This document shows positions 12,401 to 21,615 of a stretch of DNA of 64,000 bases, in pieces; within the stretch, counting starts at the first letter, position 1; every line of letters starts with the position of its first letter. The notes under the pieces are model-generated. The model did no database searches and had not been told where the DNA came from. It was given only the letters and a program-made list of their open reading frames with translations. The stretch lies in NCBI GenBank assembly GCA_007026445.1, contig VDMD01000003.1, forward strand, positions 1,240,001-1,304,000, written 5' to 3'. A program made the translations under genes and the position numbers. This stretch comes from Schizophyllum amplum. Taxonomy: Eukaryota > Basidiomycota > Agaricomycetes > Agaricales > Schizophyllaceae.

Positions 12401-13016
12401 AGGCATACTGGGACGATTTCGTGCTTGCGCGCTTTCTGGAAGGCGTCTGCCTGCGTTATGTCGCGTATCCGGTGAGTTTCTGGATGGCTACCGACACTTG
12501 CTTGATGTTTCCATCTTCCCCAACCATGAAGCTGACTGCCCCATCCACAGGACCCAGACGCCATCATCGACGTGGACGCGGAGCAGGAGCACGGTATCGA
12601 CGTCCCAGATGCGGCGGACAAGGCGCGCGCGGCGTTCGCGGACGTCTTCAAGTACGGCCCGGAGGTCGTGTTGGATCATCACTTGGTGTACCATGCGCGT
12701 GAGTGGAAGTCTTGAGTGGACAGTTGCCTTTCATTTGAAGCACCATACTGACACATGCTTTTCACATCCAGACTACGAGCTCGGCCGGCTACTAGCATGT
12801 TTGGGCGATACGGACGAGGCGCGGAGGCAATTTGACCTAGTATTGAGCGGGAAATATCTCGAGGTCAATGCGGCGGGGAGAAAGGTGAGCTGGAAGGTTT
12901 GGAAATTGAGAATTTCAGCGCTAACGCGTGTACGTCAGGGTCGGTATAGCATGGAGAAGGCGCTTATGATGCGCACGCATGCAGCGATGGAAGCGTTGCA
13001 CAACAAGCGGTTGTGA
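9455..13016 (+). CDS. IML2: IML2/TTC39-family tetratricopeptide protein
   Basis: Twelve exons (9455-9745, 9829-10082, 10139-10289, 10506-10656, 10864-11004, 11185-11290, 11352-11457, 11632-11796, 11947-12471, 12551-12698, 12772-12884, 12939-13016) close in phase to give 742 residues. Family hallmarks are the N-terminal segment ending GLSHLILSLMPGKIL, a FGYHGDRQYGLEIL block, FGAGRLALIHSQPRKAIEFY, and C-terminal TPR-like helices (YELGRLLACLGDTDEA). In yeast, Iml2 acts in lipid-droplet-linked clearance of inclusion bodies and localises to mitochondrial or cytosolic membranes. The same role here is inferred. Residues about 505-600 form a low-complexity insert (repeated Asn/Thr/Gly/Ala). Introns 3 and 4 are long (216 and 207 nt); intron 4 holds a minisatellite. 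Confidence 0.93.
10697..10801. repeat. Intronic minisatellite, 21-22 bp unit
   Basis: Four full units and one partial unit of [A/C]TGCT..CTTGACTCCCTTCAT lie wholly inside intron 4 (10657-10863) of the IML2 gene. They expand an intron that elsewhere in this gene is mostly 50-180 nt. Confidence 0.9.
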
Positions 13017-13194
13017 GCATGCATATGCTGATGACAGTTTCGCGGACTCTGGGGCACCACCACTGAAGGGCCATTACTTATAAGTAAGTACGTGCAATGA
13101 ACATATTTGTCTGTATCTGTAACATCACTGTTCTCTGGGAATTGCAGGCAATTTGCCTCATTGCGAGCGAGACCATCCCTATTTTACCATCCGT

Positions 13195-14082
13195 TCATTC
13201 CTTCAACACCGCCAGGAACCTTAACCTCACATACATCATGGACCATCTCCCTTCCCTGTCCCTGCAGTCCACCGCCATCGCCTCCGCCACCTCCTGAATT
13301 ATCGCGTCTGCCTCCTCCTCCGCCATCCCCTCCATAAACGAGTGCTTCGCAAACACACGCAACCACCCCGCTAGCCCTTCCGGCAGCGGCGTCACCCGCG
13401 GCACCAGTGCGATCTCGCGCACAGTGAACCCCGCCTGCTCCAGAAGCTCGCTGTACTCCTCGACAGAGGGGAAGAACCAGGGGTCCACTGCGGTGGGGTC
13501 GCGCCCGCGCCGCCGGAGCGCGCCATATAGAAACGCGCGCACGCCAATGCAGTTGCCCAGGCCGCCGAGCTCGGCGGCGAACCGCCCGCCTGGGCGTAGG
13601 GCGTGTGCGGCGCTCCGGAGCGCGCCTAGCGGGTCCCGAGAGCACCAGTGTAGCGTCGCGTTGCTGAAGACGGCATCGAAGGTGCCTGTGTCGGCGGGCG
13701 GGAGGCGCAGGGTCTGCGCGTCAGCGACGAGGAGGCGCGTGGGCGAGCTAGAATCACGGGAAGAAGCCTCTGCGAGGACCTCCTCCGCGCGCTTGACCAT
13801 GTTGGCGCTGGCGTCGATGCCAAGGACGTGTCCCGTGGGGCCCACGGCGCGCGCGAGGGCGGCGGTGAGTTCGCCGGTGCCGCAGCCGAGGTCGAGGATG
13901 CACTCGCCCTGGGCTGGGGCGAGAAGGTTGAGGACTGGCGCAGTGAAGGCGCCAGAGTAGACAAAGTTAGCGGCTGTGTTGTAGAGGGTGGCAGACCAGC
14001 CGTCTTTGTTTGAACTGTTAGCCTCCAGAGCGGATGCCATGTCAGAGGGCGGTGAAGTCGTCTGGTTTGAGGGCGTAGTCAT
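13195..14082 (-). CDS. Class I SAM-dependent methyltransferase
   Basis: An intronless gene of 295 residues. Motif I is ILDLGCGTGELTAAL (about residues 60-74), followed by the acidic motif II end LGIDAS and a post-motif block DAVFSNATLHWCSRD. This matches the methyltransferase 11/25 fold seen in trans-aconitate and other small-molecule methyltransferases. The substrate cannot be told. The C-terminal half contains an FFPSVEEYSELLEQAGF block common in Tam-like enzymes. The first in-frame ATG is 14082; upstream codons in the open frame lack ATG. A second ATG at 14040 is possible. It converges on IML2 with a gap of only 178 nt. Confidence 0.9.
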   Translation of the reverse strand: MTTPSNQTTSPPSDMASALEANSSNKDGWSATLYNTAANFVYSGAFTAPVLNLLAPAQGECILDLGCGTGELTAALARAVGPTGHVLGIDASANMVKRAEEVLAEASSRDSSSPTRLLVADAQTLRLPPADTGTFDAVFSNATLHWCSRDPLGALRSAAHALRPGGRFAAELGGLGNCIGVRAFLYGALRRRGRDPTAVDPWFFPSVEEYSELLEQAGFTVREIALVPRVTPLPEGLAGWLRVFAKHSFMEGMAEEEADAIIQEVAEAMAVDCRDREGRWSMMYVRLRFLAVLKE

Positions 14083-14802
14083 GTTTTGTGGCTTGTCGTT
14101 CGTTCTGCACGATAGTAGGGAGGTGGATGGCGATGCGAAGGAAGAGATAGTAGACTCAACTTTACTTATCAACTCAGCTTCAGAGCTTCAGCTGCCTTTG
14201 AATCTGCGTCGGCCGAAAACTCACTTGGAATCGGCCGATTTATGGGAAAGCCCGACGGCCGATGTGTCGACAATACAGACTCTGATCCCCTCGTGTTTAG
14301 CGGCGGCAGCGTCCCAGTGGAGAGAACGTCGAGTCATGGCCAACCCTGCCAACGTGAATCGAGATTCGCTACTACCAGCAAGCGGCCATGTATTGCCACG
14401 GCCGTAGGAAGTCTGGAAGTCTCCCATCAGGGAAGCATCTCGTATATCAGGATCCAGTCACGGAGTCAGACGAGATATGTACATGTCATCCTGCATCCGT
14501 TGCGACGGGTCAACTTCACCGTACGCGTCAACGAAGTCGAAGTTGAACAGGTTGTGTGACCTTCTGTGACAAGCACGCGAATTTTTGCACGTGTACGGCT
14601 TTGTGGCGCAAATGCTATCACGTGTTATTGTCTCCCTTCAGCAACCCTTCAGCGCGTACGATCATCTCCTCCTCTTCAGCTTCAGGTTCCAGCTTCAAAA
14701 AAGCATCCAGCTCTTCGCCGTACTCACACGCATTTATCCTCCCATTGTTCGGCTAGCTTGCGCGTGTAGGGCTAGCTTGCGTGTGGTAGGGACACAAGGA
14801 AT
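14083..14802. other. Divergent promoter region
   Basis: It lies between a - strand methyltransferase and a + strand membrane-protein gene. No convincing coding sequence was seen. It holds a short T/C-rich stretch and a repeated GGGCTAGCTTGCGTGT element near 14755-14785. Confidence 0.45.
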
Positions 14803-15780
14803 ATGATGCAGGGCAGTACAAATGGACAATCCAGCAGGACGTTGCAATATGCTGTCGCGCAGTCACCACCCAGCTCTCCGAGGAGGCGACCGCTTCCTGG
14901 GACGCCTTCGGGCACCCCGGCTGCTCCAGTCACTCCTCTCCGCGATCTCGGTTCCCCCTCTCGCGGGTCTAGAACACCAGCTTTAGCTCCTGCTCAGCAC
15001 CAGACGGGCTACACGAGCAAGCTGGTGAAGCGTAATCCAGAGCAAAGACTGTCGAAAACCATGTCCCCCAGCTCGGAACTCTGGAGTCCACCTCCCAACG
15101 TAACACAATGGACTCCTCCCCCCAGCTCGACGCCACTATCCGCGGAGCACTACTGGACGACACGCGCGCTGGCAGGGGAATCCTTGCACTCTATGCACCT
15201 GCAGCATCAATACGAGCTTCAGTGCGTCGTGGCGGAACAGGAACGGAAGAGAGAGGTGCGTCGCCAAATTTATGCCCAGAAATTCCCCATGTTGATGGTA
15301 TCTAGCGTGAGCTGACAATGCTTGCGGAGAGTCAGAAGCAGGCAGACCGGAGAAGAGAGAATTTCATGGTGTGCTGATCCACATCCGTTTGGAGCCTGTG
15401 CTCACCTCTGCCGTCCTGCTTTCCGCGCCGCCTACCAATTCACTCAACATATCCATTGTTGCTCTTTGCAGATGACCCTCCTCATTGGCATGTTCATCAC
15501 ACTTCTCATGACCCTTCACGTCGCTGGGCGCGCCACTCAGCCACCGCCGCCGAACAAGTGGCTCTCGACACACTTCACCATACCCATCTTGTCCCCTTTT
15601 GCGTCTGTGGTATGTGGAATCATGTTCTTCTTGAGATCCGGATGTGTGAGTGAGCGCACATATCCTTAGGTCGAGCATGAGGCATCCATAGTGGGGACAA
15701 AGGTGCTGTCGGTTTGTGTCATCGTGTTCGGTGCAGTGGCGTACGCGAGTCTGCGTTATTGGTTGTCGCGTCCTCGTTGA
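14803..15780 (+). CDS. Hypothetical C-terminal-anchored membrane protein
   Basis: Four exons (14803-15297, 15336-15368, 15472-15609, 15670-15780) close to 258 residues. The N-terminal half is Pro/Ser/Thr-rich and basic, likely disordered and cytosolic (SPPSSPRRRPLPGTP, many TP and SP sites). A charged helix follows (EQERKREVRRQIYAQ). Then come a hydrophobic segment TLLIGMFITLLMTLHV (about 178-193), a second weaker one, and a C-terminal one (VLSVCVIVFGAVAYASL) just before the end. I do not recognise a family. The SP/TP sites next to Arg resemble proline-directed kinase sites. Exon 2 is only 33 nt. Support is from splice signals and phase only. Confidence 0.7.
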
Positions 15781-16364
15781 AGTGTAGCGTGTTTGTTGTA
15801 AATTTGTAGAAGGATTGCTTTGCAGACTCCGCACGCGCGAGTGAGACAGTGAATTGATGATCAACATAACCTTAGTGTGAACACAGAGATATTGCCGAAA
15901 GACAGCCGAAAGACGCGCATCATTTGTGAAAGCTGCCACTGTACGTGACACGTTGCGTGACCCCGGCGGTCAGCGCTCTTCTCTCCGTCCACCACTCTCT
16001 CGCGTTCTCACACGAATAGAGTTCGCGCCTCAGCGCCGCGCGCCACGAACTTGCTTCCGTAAAGCTTCCGGGGCCCGGCAGGCTGGCCCGGCGCGACGAA
16101 ACAGGAAGGGGACCAAACGAAAGAGGCTGAAAGAGGAAGGAAACGCAGGTTGTTTTGGTCCGTCGTATTTTGCGCCCGCCATCCGGACCACCAGCACCAT
16201 CTTTGGTGCGGCGACGCCAGCGAACGCGCGCCCATTAACGCACGCTTCTCCCGCCCCACAAGACCAACCAGCGCCCGGTGCACACAAGCGCGCGCATACC
16301 CCCCATAAGTACCCGACAAACACATACCCAGCGACGCGTCGCCACCCGCCACTCGCCACCCACC
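15781..16364. other. Promoter region of the velvet gene
   Basis: No gene was seen. An antisense frame of 346 codons (16008-17048) spans this region and the velvet exons; it reflects GC skew and is not a gene. Pyrimidine-rich and CCAC-rich sequence precedes the velvet ATG. Confidence 0.45.
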
Positions 16365-17419
16365 ATGTTCTCCCAACTGAGCACCAACTTCTACCCCACC
16401 ATGTACCAGCCGCAGACCGTGCACCGCGGTACCGCGCCCGCGGACGCGCTCCCCGCCGAGCGCGCGCCGCGGCTCATCGGGCACCCCATTCACTTCGCCT
16501 CGGGCCCCTTCGCCGGACGCACCATCCGCGCCGCGCTCGACGAGATCCAGCAGGCGCAGCTCGGCCGCAAGTGAGTGCCGTCCGCGCCCCCGCGTTTGCA
16601 CGTCCACTCCGCTAAGGCGCTCATGAGATACGCCAGGGTAGATCGCCGGCCGCTGGACCCCCCGCCCGCCGTGCGCCTCCGGCTCTTCGAGGTGTACGAC
16701 CTGGGCACGGACCGGGAGATGGAGGCGGAGTTCGGGGAGTACGGGTGCGTAGGATGGACTTGAGGGATGGAGTGGCAAGGGGGGCTGATGATTGTGCGTA
16801 TGTTGCAGGGATGTGCTAGGGTTGGGATTTGTGTGCACGTTGGATCTGTTTCCGCTTCCTGAGGGAAGGTCGCCCGGGCCGTATGGGGAGCCGCCGGTAC
16901 ATCGAGTTGGAGGGTGTGCGATATACGAGAGCGAGAAGGCGACGAATGCGCTTGTGGGGTCGACATTCGTGCAGCCGACCTGCGTAACGTTCGAGGGGAG
17001 ACAGACGTTAGTCTTTGTATTCTCGGTGCGTTCGCTTTGCTCTTTCATCCGTGCCCGGCTGAGGATTGCCTTCAGGACCTAGCAGTCAAGCATGAAGGCG
17101 ACTTCCTGCTGCGCTACCGCGTCTTCGACCTATTCTCGCTGCCGCGCGGCCACCGTGACCTGGCCATGCAGGCCGAGTGCTATGGCGGGGTGTTCCACAT
17201 ATACACCACAAAGGACTTTCCCGGGCTCCAGCCGTCCACAGACCTGACGAAGGTGAGTTGTCCACAGACAACATGGGCAATGGTGCTGACGCTATGGCGC
17301 ACCAGCAATTTGCCAAGGTCGGCGTCCGGTTGAACGTCCGCGATTCGGGCAAGCGCGGTGGCGGCGCCACGAAGCGAAGGAAACGAAGTGATAGCTATGA
17401 GGACGATGATAGCAGCTAA
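16365..17419 (+). CDS. Velvet-domain transcription factor
   Basis: Five exons (16365-16570, 16637-16744, 16809-17025, 17076-17252, 17306-17419) close to 273 residues. The velvet fold is clear: Q(L/P)R-type start replaced by HPIHFASGPFAGRTIRAALDE, then RLRLFEVYD, a LGLGFVCTLDLFP strand, GSTFVQPTCVTFEGRQ, FLLRYRVFDLF, and the end block STDLTKQFAKVGVRLNVRDSGKR. Velvet proteins bind DNA as homo- or heterodimers and couple light and development to secondary metabolism. The short protein with a C-terminal basic KRRKR nuclear signal and acidic tail is nearer the VelB/VosA type than VeA, but I cannot assign the subfamily. The long Pro-rich insert seen in Aspergillus VelB is absent. Confidence 0.93.
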
Positions 17420-18445
17420 CGATGCTGAGTTGCGTCTGCGGGCCGTGCTTGGATGACGGTCCTGCAATTCAATGACGAGCATAGCGCCCGCGCGGCGCTA
17501 ACGACCCTGGAGGACGCCCACAGGGCCATATGCCCTACGAAACACGTGCTGGGTGGCGAATCGCCTCTAGGGGAGGCACATCCACTTGCGGAGATGTTTT
17601 GGGGATAATGTCCCCACATTCAACTTCCGCGGTGCTCTGTAGGGAGGTATACCAGGGGCAGGATGCCGCAAGGCCTGCTGAAGTTAGCGGCCGAATATAC
17701 ATGTATAGTAGATTACACACTGTTGGGACAATTGCCCCATGATGAGCACAAACTTGTTGTTGTCCGCCTTGGGAGGGCGTTACACTGCCGACCATTGTAT
17801 TCTTGTTTTCTCGAACGCCATTGTTCTTCGAATATCATTGTTCTCGACCTGATCGCTTGATCTCGAGGGGATCGCAACCCTCACTTCGTCCTTGACAGTC
17901 CTGCGAACACTCGTGAGCCCAGTAGACGTACTGACGTCTTTGATGCCGTGTTATGGCATAGATGTCGAATACAGCGGGAGCGTCGGACGCAGAGGGAAAG
18001 CAGGATGCCGGGCGCAGAGTTCGTAGCACGTGCCCTACTCATGTTGAAGCCTCACGTGCAACATCCCCGCATAGCAATTCCATCCGAATCCGGAAACCAG
18101 TGCTTGAACAAACGCGAAAGGAAATCCTGGCCACATTCGGCAGGCGCCCAGCATGCATCGAACCGCCCCGGTGTGGGCGCCGCCGTCCAGCCGCCGTCCG
18201 GGGATTCAGAGACGAAGCGTGCTTTTGCTTCTTGTTCTGAACCACGACGACCCGCCTCGACTGACACGACTGCTTCAGCGGTGAAAAGAGCAGCCATCTC
18301 GACGTCAACGAATTCCAGCGCGCTAAACGCCTTTCAACTCGAATCTCGTATTCGTTGTCTCTAACCACTATATACTCACCAGCCAAGAGCTACCAAGTGC
18401 GTCTCCGTATCAACTCTTTAGCGTATATACTAACGCGCTCACAGA
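17420..18445. other. Intergenic region with a probable leader intron
   Basis: No coding sequence is convincing. Just before the next gene, 18397-18444 has a GTGCGT donor, a perfect TACTAAC branch site and a CACAG acceptor ending two bases before the ATG. No ATG lies in the linked upstream frame after its last stop, so this looks like a 5' leader intron. A TATATA stretch occurs near 18370. Confidence 0.55.
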
Positions 18446-20135
18446 ATGCCCCGACTGCACTCGCCGATCGTATGCGCGCGCCGCATCCTGTGTGGCGATC
18501 CCGGCGTGCACACCTCTGAGAAGGTTCTGCAGTCCCCTACGTTCCATATACCTGCTCCGCCCGAGGCTGTAGCTGCTCAGCATGAGGTGCCTCCGCCTGC
18601 GTACGAGGAGATCGTGCCCGTCTACGATGGAAGGGCGGAGAAGGTCGGCGCCTATCCGATGTTGGTCGACCAAGGCGGGCGTTGTGTGGCGGACGTGGAC
18701 CGCCACAGTAGTGATGCATATACACAATGCCACGGCGCCGATACGTACTACGAAGACGGTGCGGCCGACGAAGACGAGCGCACGTTCCCCGTCATCCACC
18801 GCGTTCCGCCCGAGATCTTCGCGGATGTGTTCGCCCTCGTCTGTAAGGAAAGCAGGACCAAATGGCCCCTGCGCCTCTCGCACGTCTGCAGGCGGTGGCG
18901 CAACATCGCACTATCTCTGCCCGAGCTCTGGACCACCATCGACATCGACCTCCCGTCTCTTGGCGTTGCCGCCGACCTATCTATCTTTGCCGCTCCTGAC
19001 CTTTCACCATTCGGTGCTGTCGACTCGTCCTCCTCGTCATATCTCACCCACACCATCTCCAGCATCACCTTCATCATCTCTCTACACAGAGAACGCTCGG
19101 GATCCCGGCCGCTTGACGTGCGGGTCGTGGCTCCTCCTAGTGACCTTTGTGATCATGCCAGACGCCTTCCCCGGCCCCTCGCTCGCTGCCTCGCGGAGCT
19201 ATTAGTCCAACTCGCCCCGCGCTGGCGCACGTGTGAGCTGCCCGTCGAGCTGCTCCCGCACCTAGGCAACGTGAGCGCGCCGCTCCTCGAGCGCCTGCGC
19301 ATCACGGGGGATGAGCTCCCGATGCACGGCATCCACGCGTTCAGCAACGCGTTCTCCTCACCTATCGACGCGTTCTCCTCGCCTATCAACGCGTCCCGCT
19401 CGCCTAGCACCTGGCCCACCATCTACGCGCCCCGGTTGAGGGCCGTGCACGTGTCCGGGCCGCCGCGAGTGAACCTGCCGTGGACGCAGGTGGAGGAGCT
19501 GTACTGCGTGGGCGCGCGCACGCTTGGGGATGCGCAGCGTCTGATCGCGCTGTGTGGGCCGGGGGCTGGGGAGGGTAGCTCTGGAGACCACTCAGCGAGC
19601 TCTACAGCCCCAGCAAGCTCTACACCTCCAGCAAGCTCTACAGACTTGACCACCTCATCCAAGTCAGACCGCGGCGCCCTCCGTCACCTCACTCTTGACG
19701 CGCTCTGCCCGACCGGGCAGGACGAGTGGCGACCGCGCATCGCGCTGCCAGCTGGGCTGAGGACGCTATCGCTGCGCTGCTGGGCGGACGGGACGCGCAA
19801 CGGGCGCATGCTGAGGTCCGTGATGGGCGCGTTTGTGCTGCCTGTGGGGTTGGAGGAGGTGGTGGTGGGGATGATACAGCCGACCAAGCCCAAGTCTAAT
19901 GTTAGCCCACCGCCCACGCCCGCGGCGGCCCACCTCGCCCACCCTCACATCCCCGGCCGTCACGACCCCAACCCTCACCTGGCCCAAGGAAGCATGGCGG
20001 ATGCTCGTGCGGCGGTCGCCGTGGGCGCCGTGCCTGCGCGCCCTCACGCTGCAGCACGTCGCGATATCGGAGGAGGAGCTGCAGGCGGTGCTGGCGGACC
20101 TGCCTGGGCTGAGGAGGCTGGTGGTACAGGAGTAA
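18446..20135 (+). CDS. F-box protein of the mushroom type
   Basis: The ATG at 18446 opens a frame with an F-box-like domain near residues 115-165 (HRVPPEIFADVFALV, LRLSHVCRRWRNIALS, LPELWTTIDIDLP), the standard arrangement in agaricomycete F-box proteins. LRR-like beta-strand and helix segments follow. The frame runs on to 20272, but its last 120 codons turn into Ala/Pro/His-rich noise. An intron 19901-19988 (GTTAGC donor, only AG at its end) restores a good frame, with ALTLQHVAISEEELQAVL and LPGLRRLVVQE, and a stop at 20135. That gives 533 residues. It is probably a substrate adaptor of an SCF ubiquitin ligase; the substrate is unknown. Two short Ser-rich internal repeats (AFSSPI, ASSTPP) interrupt the domain. 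Confidence 0.85.
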
Positions 20136-20605
20136 GAGGTGGGATTGTGGTGCAGGAGTGGGTCTGGAAGGCACGATGGGCGGAGAGGGGACGGTGGGGT
20201 GTGGACGCTTTAGAGGGCGAGTGTGAAGGCGACGCCGTATACGAGCAAGGGTTGGACCCTTGGGCTCCGTAGATGCGTCGAATGTACTGTTGTTCTGTGT
20301 GGACTCTCACTTATGTATCATGTGCTTGTTTATTTATTTGATCATCGCTGCTCGTTTTCTTGAATTGCACTGTATGCACGCACGGCTAGCGCTCAAAGTC
20401 TCATCGCCCCTCAAGTACTAAACGTACAACTCATCACCGGTCACCGGGGTCACCCTTCAGACAGTTTTCGAGATCTCATTGCTCATGATAAATCATGTAA
20501 TGGGGTGATATAGTTGCTGAGGAGACGACAGGGACGAACAACTGCTTGGGAGACTGTAGTGCTTACGAAGTGGATAAGGCTATCAGACCCCATACTTACC
20601 CCACA

Positions 20606-20678
20606 GGCGTGATAGCTCAGTTGGGAGAGCAGCAGACTGAAGTTCTGAAGGTCCCGCGTTCAATCCGCGGTCATGCCA
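20606..20678 (+). tRNA. tRNA-Phe (anticodon GAA), intronless
   Basis: A 73-nt cloverleaf. The acceptor stem GGCGTGA pairs with TCATGCC (one G-U). The D arm is GCTC..GAGC, the anticodon loop CTGAAGT has GAA, the variable loop is AGGTC, the T arm is CCGCG-TTCAATC-CGCGG, and the discriminator is A. The internal A and B boxes are intact. The outermost anticodon-stem pair is a G-A mismatch (27-43). No intron is present. A T-run terminator follows 18 nt downstream. Confidence 0.93.
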
Positions 20679-20696
20679 TAAGTACTCATTGCCGTA

Positions 20697-20702
20697 TTTT
20701 TT
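20697..20702 (+). terminator. Pol III T-run terminator of tRNA-Phe
   Basis: Six consecutive T residues 18 nt after the tRNA 3' end, the standard RNA polymerase III stop signal. Confidence 0.75.
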
Positions 20703-20888
20703 CTTCGACCTGCGGATGGGTGTTGGAATTGCAGGTCGAGAGCAGGTAATTACTGAGACTGCAGAAGCAAGGTGGGAGGCAGGGTCGAAGCATAGTAGAG
20801 AGCTTCAAGGGACGTCTGACTTCAATCGCGCTGGTCTGAACTTCAGTGCCGCCTCGTCTAGGCTGCATATCTAAGAACGTCGAGAGAC

Positions 20889-20964
20889 TCTTCACGCTCG
20901 ACGTCGAGGTGGTGGTGGTTCGAGGAGTTCTTCACGCTCGAAAGTTCTTCACGCTCGACGTCGG
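20889..20964. repeat. TTCTTCACGCTCGACGTCG repeat, three copies
   Basis: CTTCACGCTCGA recurs three times, twice extended with CGTCG. It sits just downstream of tRNA-Phe. Confidence 0.8.
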
Positions 20965-21039
20965 TGAACTAAGATTGCGAAATAAGTACATTCGAGATAC
21001 TTTGTAGGTATGTAGTAAGTAGTCACTACGGATCGGAAG

Positions 21040-21163
21040 GGTTCTGCGGTGAGAAAGGTGGTTCTGCGGAGAGAAAGGCGGTTCTGCGACGGTGAGAAAG
21101 GTGGTTCTGCGGCGAGAAAGGTGGTTCTGCGGCGAGAAAGGCGGTTCTGCGGCGAGAAGGTCG
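21040..21163. repeat. Minisatellite, 20-23 bp GGTTCTGCGGCGAGAAAG unit
   Basis: About six near-identical units in tandem. A related shorter array of two 19-bp units (GGTTCTGCGGCGAGGGAA) follows at about 21199-21236. Confidence 0.92.
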
Positions 21164-21291
21164 TTCGATGGGACGGGTTCTATGGCGCGGGGAAGGGAAG
21201 GGTTCTGCGGCGAGGGAAGGGTTCTGCGGCGAGGGAATGGGGATACTAACTACAAGGTACGACGTGAGGAATATGGCGGTTGCGTCGTGAG

Positions 21292-21391
21292 GTGAGGTCG
21301 GGATTGGGAAGGCAGCATGAGGTCGGGTTTGGGAAGGCAACATGAGGTCGGGTTTGGGAAGGCAGCATGAGGTCGGATTCGGGAAGGCAGC
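21292..21391. repeat. Minisatellite, four 25-bp units
   Basis: Units begin at 21292, 21317, 21342 and 21367 and read ATGAGGTCGGGTTTGGGAAGG plus CAGC with few changes. The array sits about 225 nt beyond the stop codon of the CaM-kinase gene. Confidence 0.93.
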
Positions 21392-21615
21392 ATGACGGGC
21401 GCCAGGATCGGGTGGGATCTGGAAGGAGGAGGCATCGAGCCCTACTCTGAGCTGGCCGGCGACTTTCTACGGGTGCCCTTGATTTATACACATTGACGAG
21501 CCTGCACATGCCGCGCACGAGCCCGCACATGCCGCATTCGAGCCCGCACACGCCGCGCTCGCTGAGCCCACAACATGGCCTTCTTCTCGCGCTCGGCCTC
21601 CTTCCTCGCAAGCGC

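Larger units (their letters stand above)
20136..21615. other. Intergenic region with tRNA-Phe and minisatellites
   Basis: Apart from tRNA-Phe and three repeat arrays, which are listed separately, no gene was seen. The frames that run through the arrays are simple products of the repeat unit. Confidence 0.5.

Noticed and set aside
14083..14172. N-terminal extension of the methyltransferase
   Set aside because: The 30 extra codons of the open frame contain no ATG; the frame only opens with TTG.
16008..17048. 346-codon open frame on the - strand
   Set aside because: It covers the velvet exons, introns and promoter in antisense. The velvet gene on the other strand has full family support.
21040..21391. 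CRISPR-like array
   Set aside because: Units are contiguous without unique spacers, and the organism is a eukaryote; these are minisatellites.
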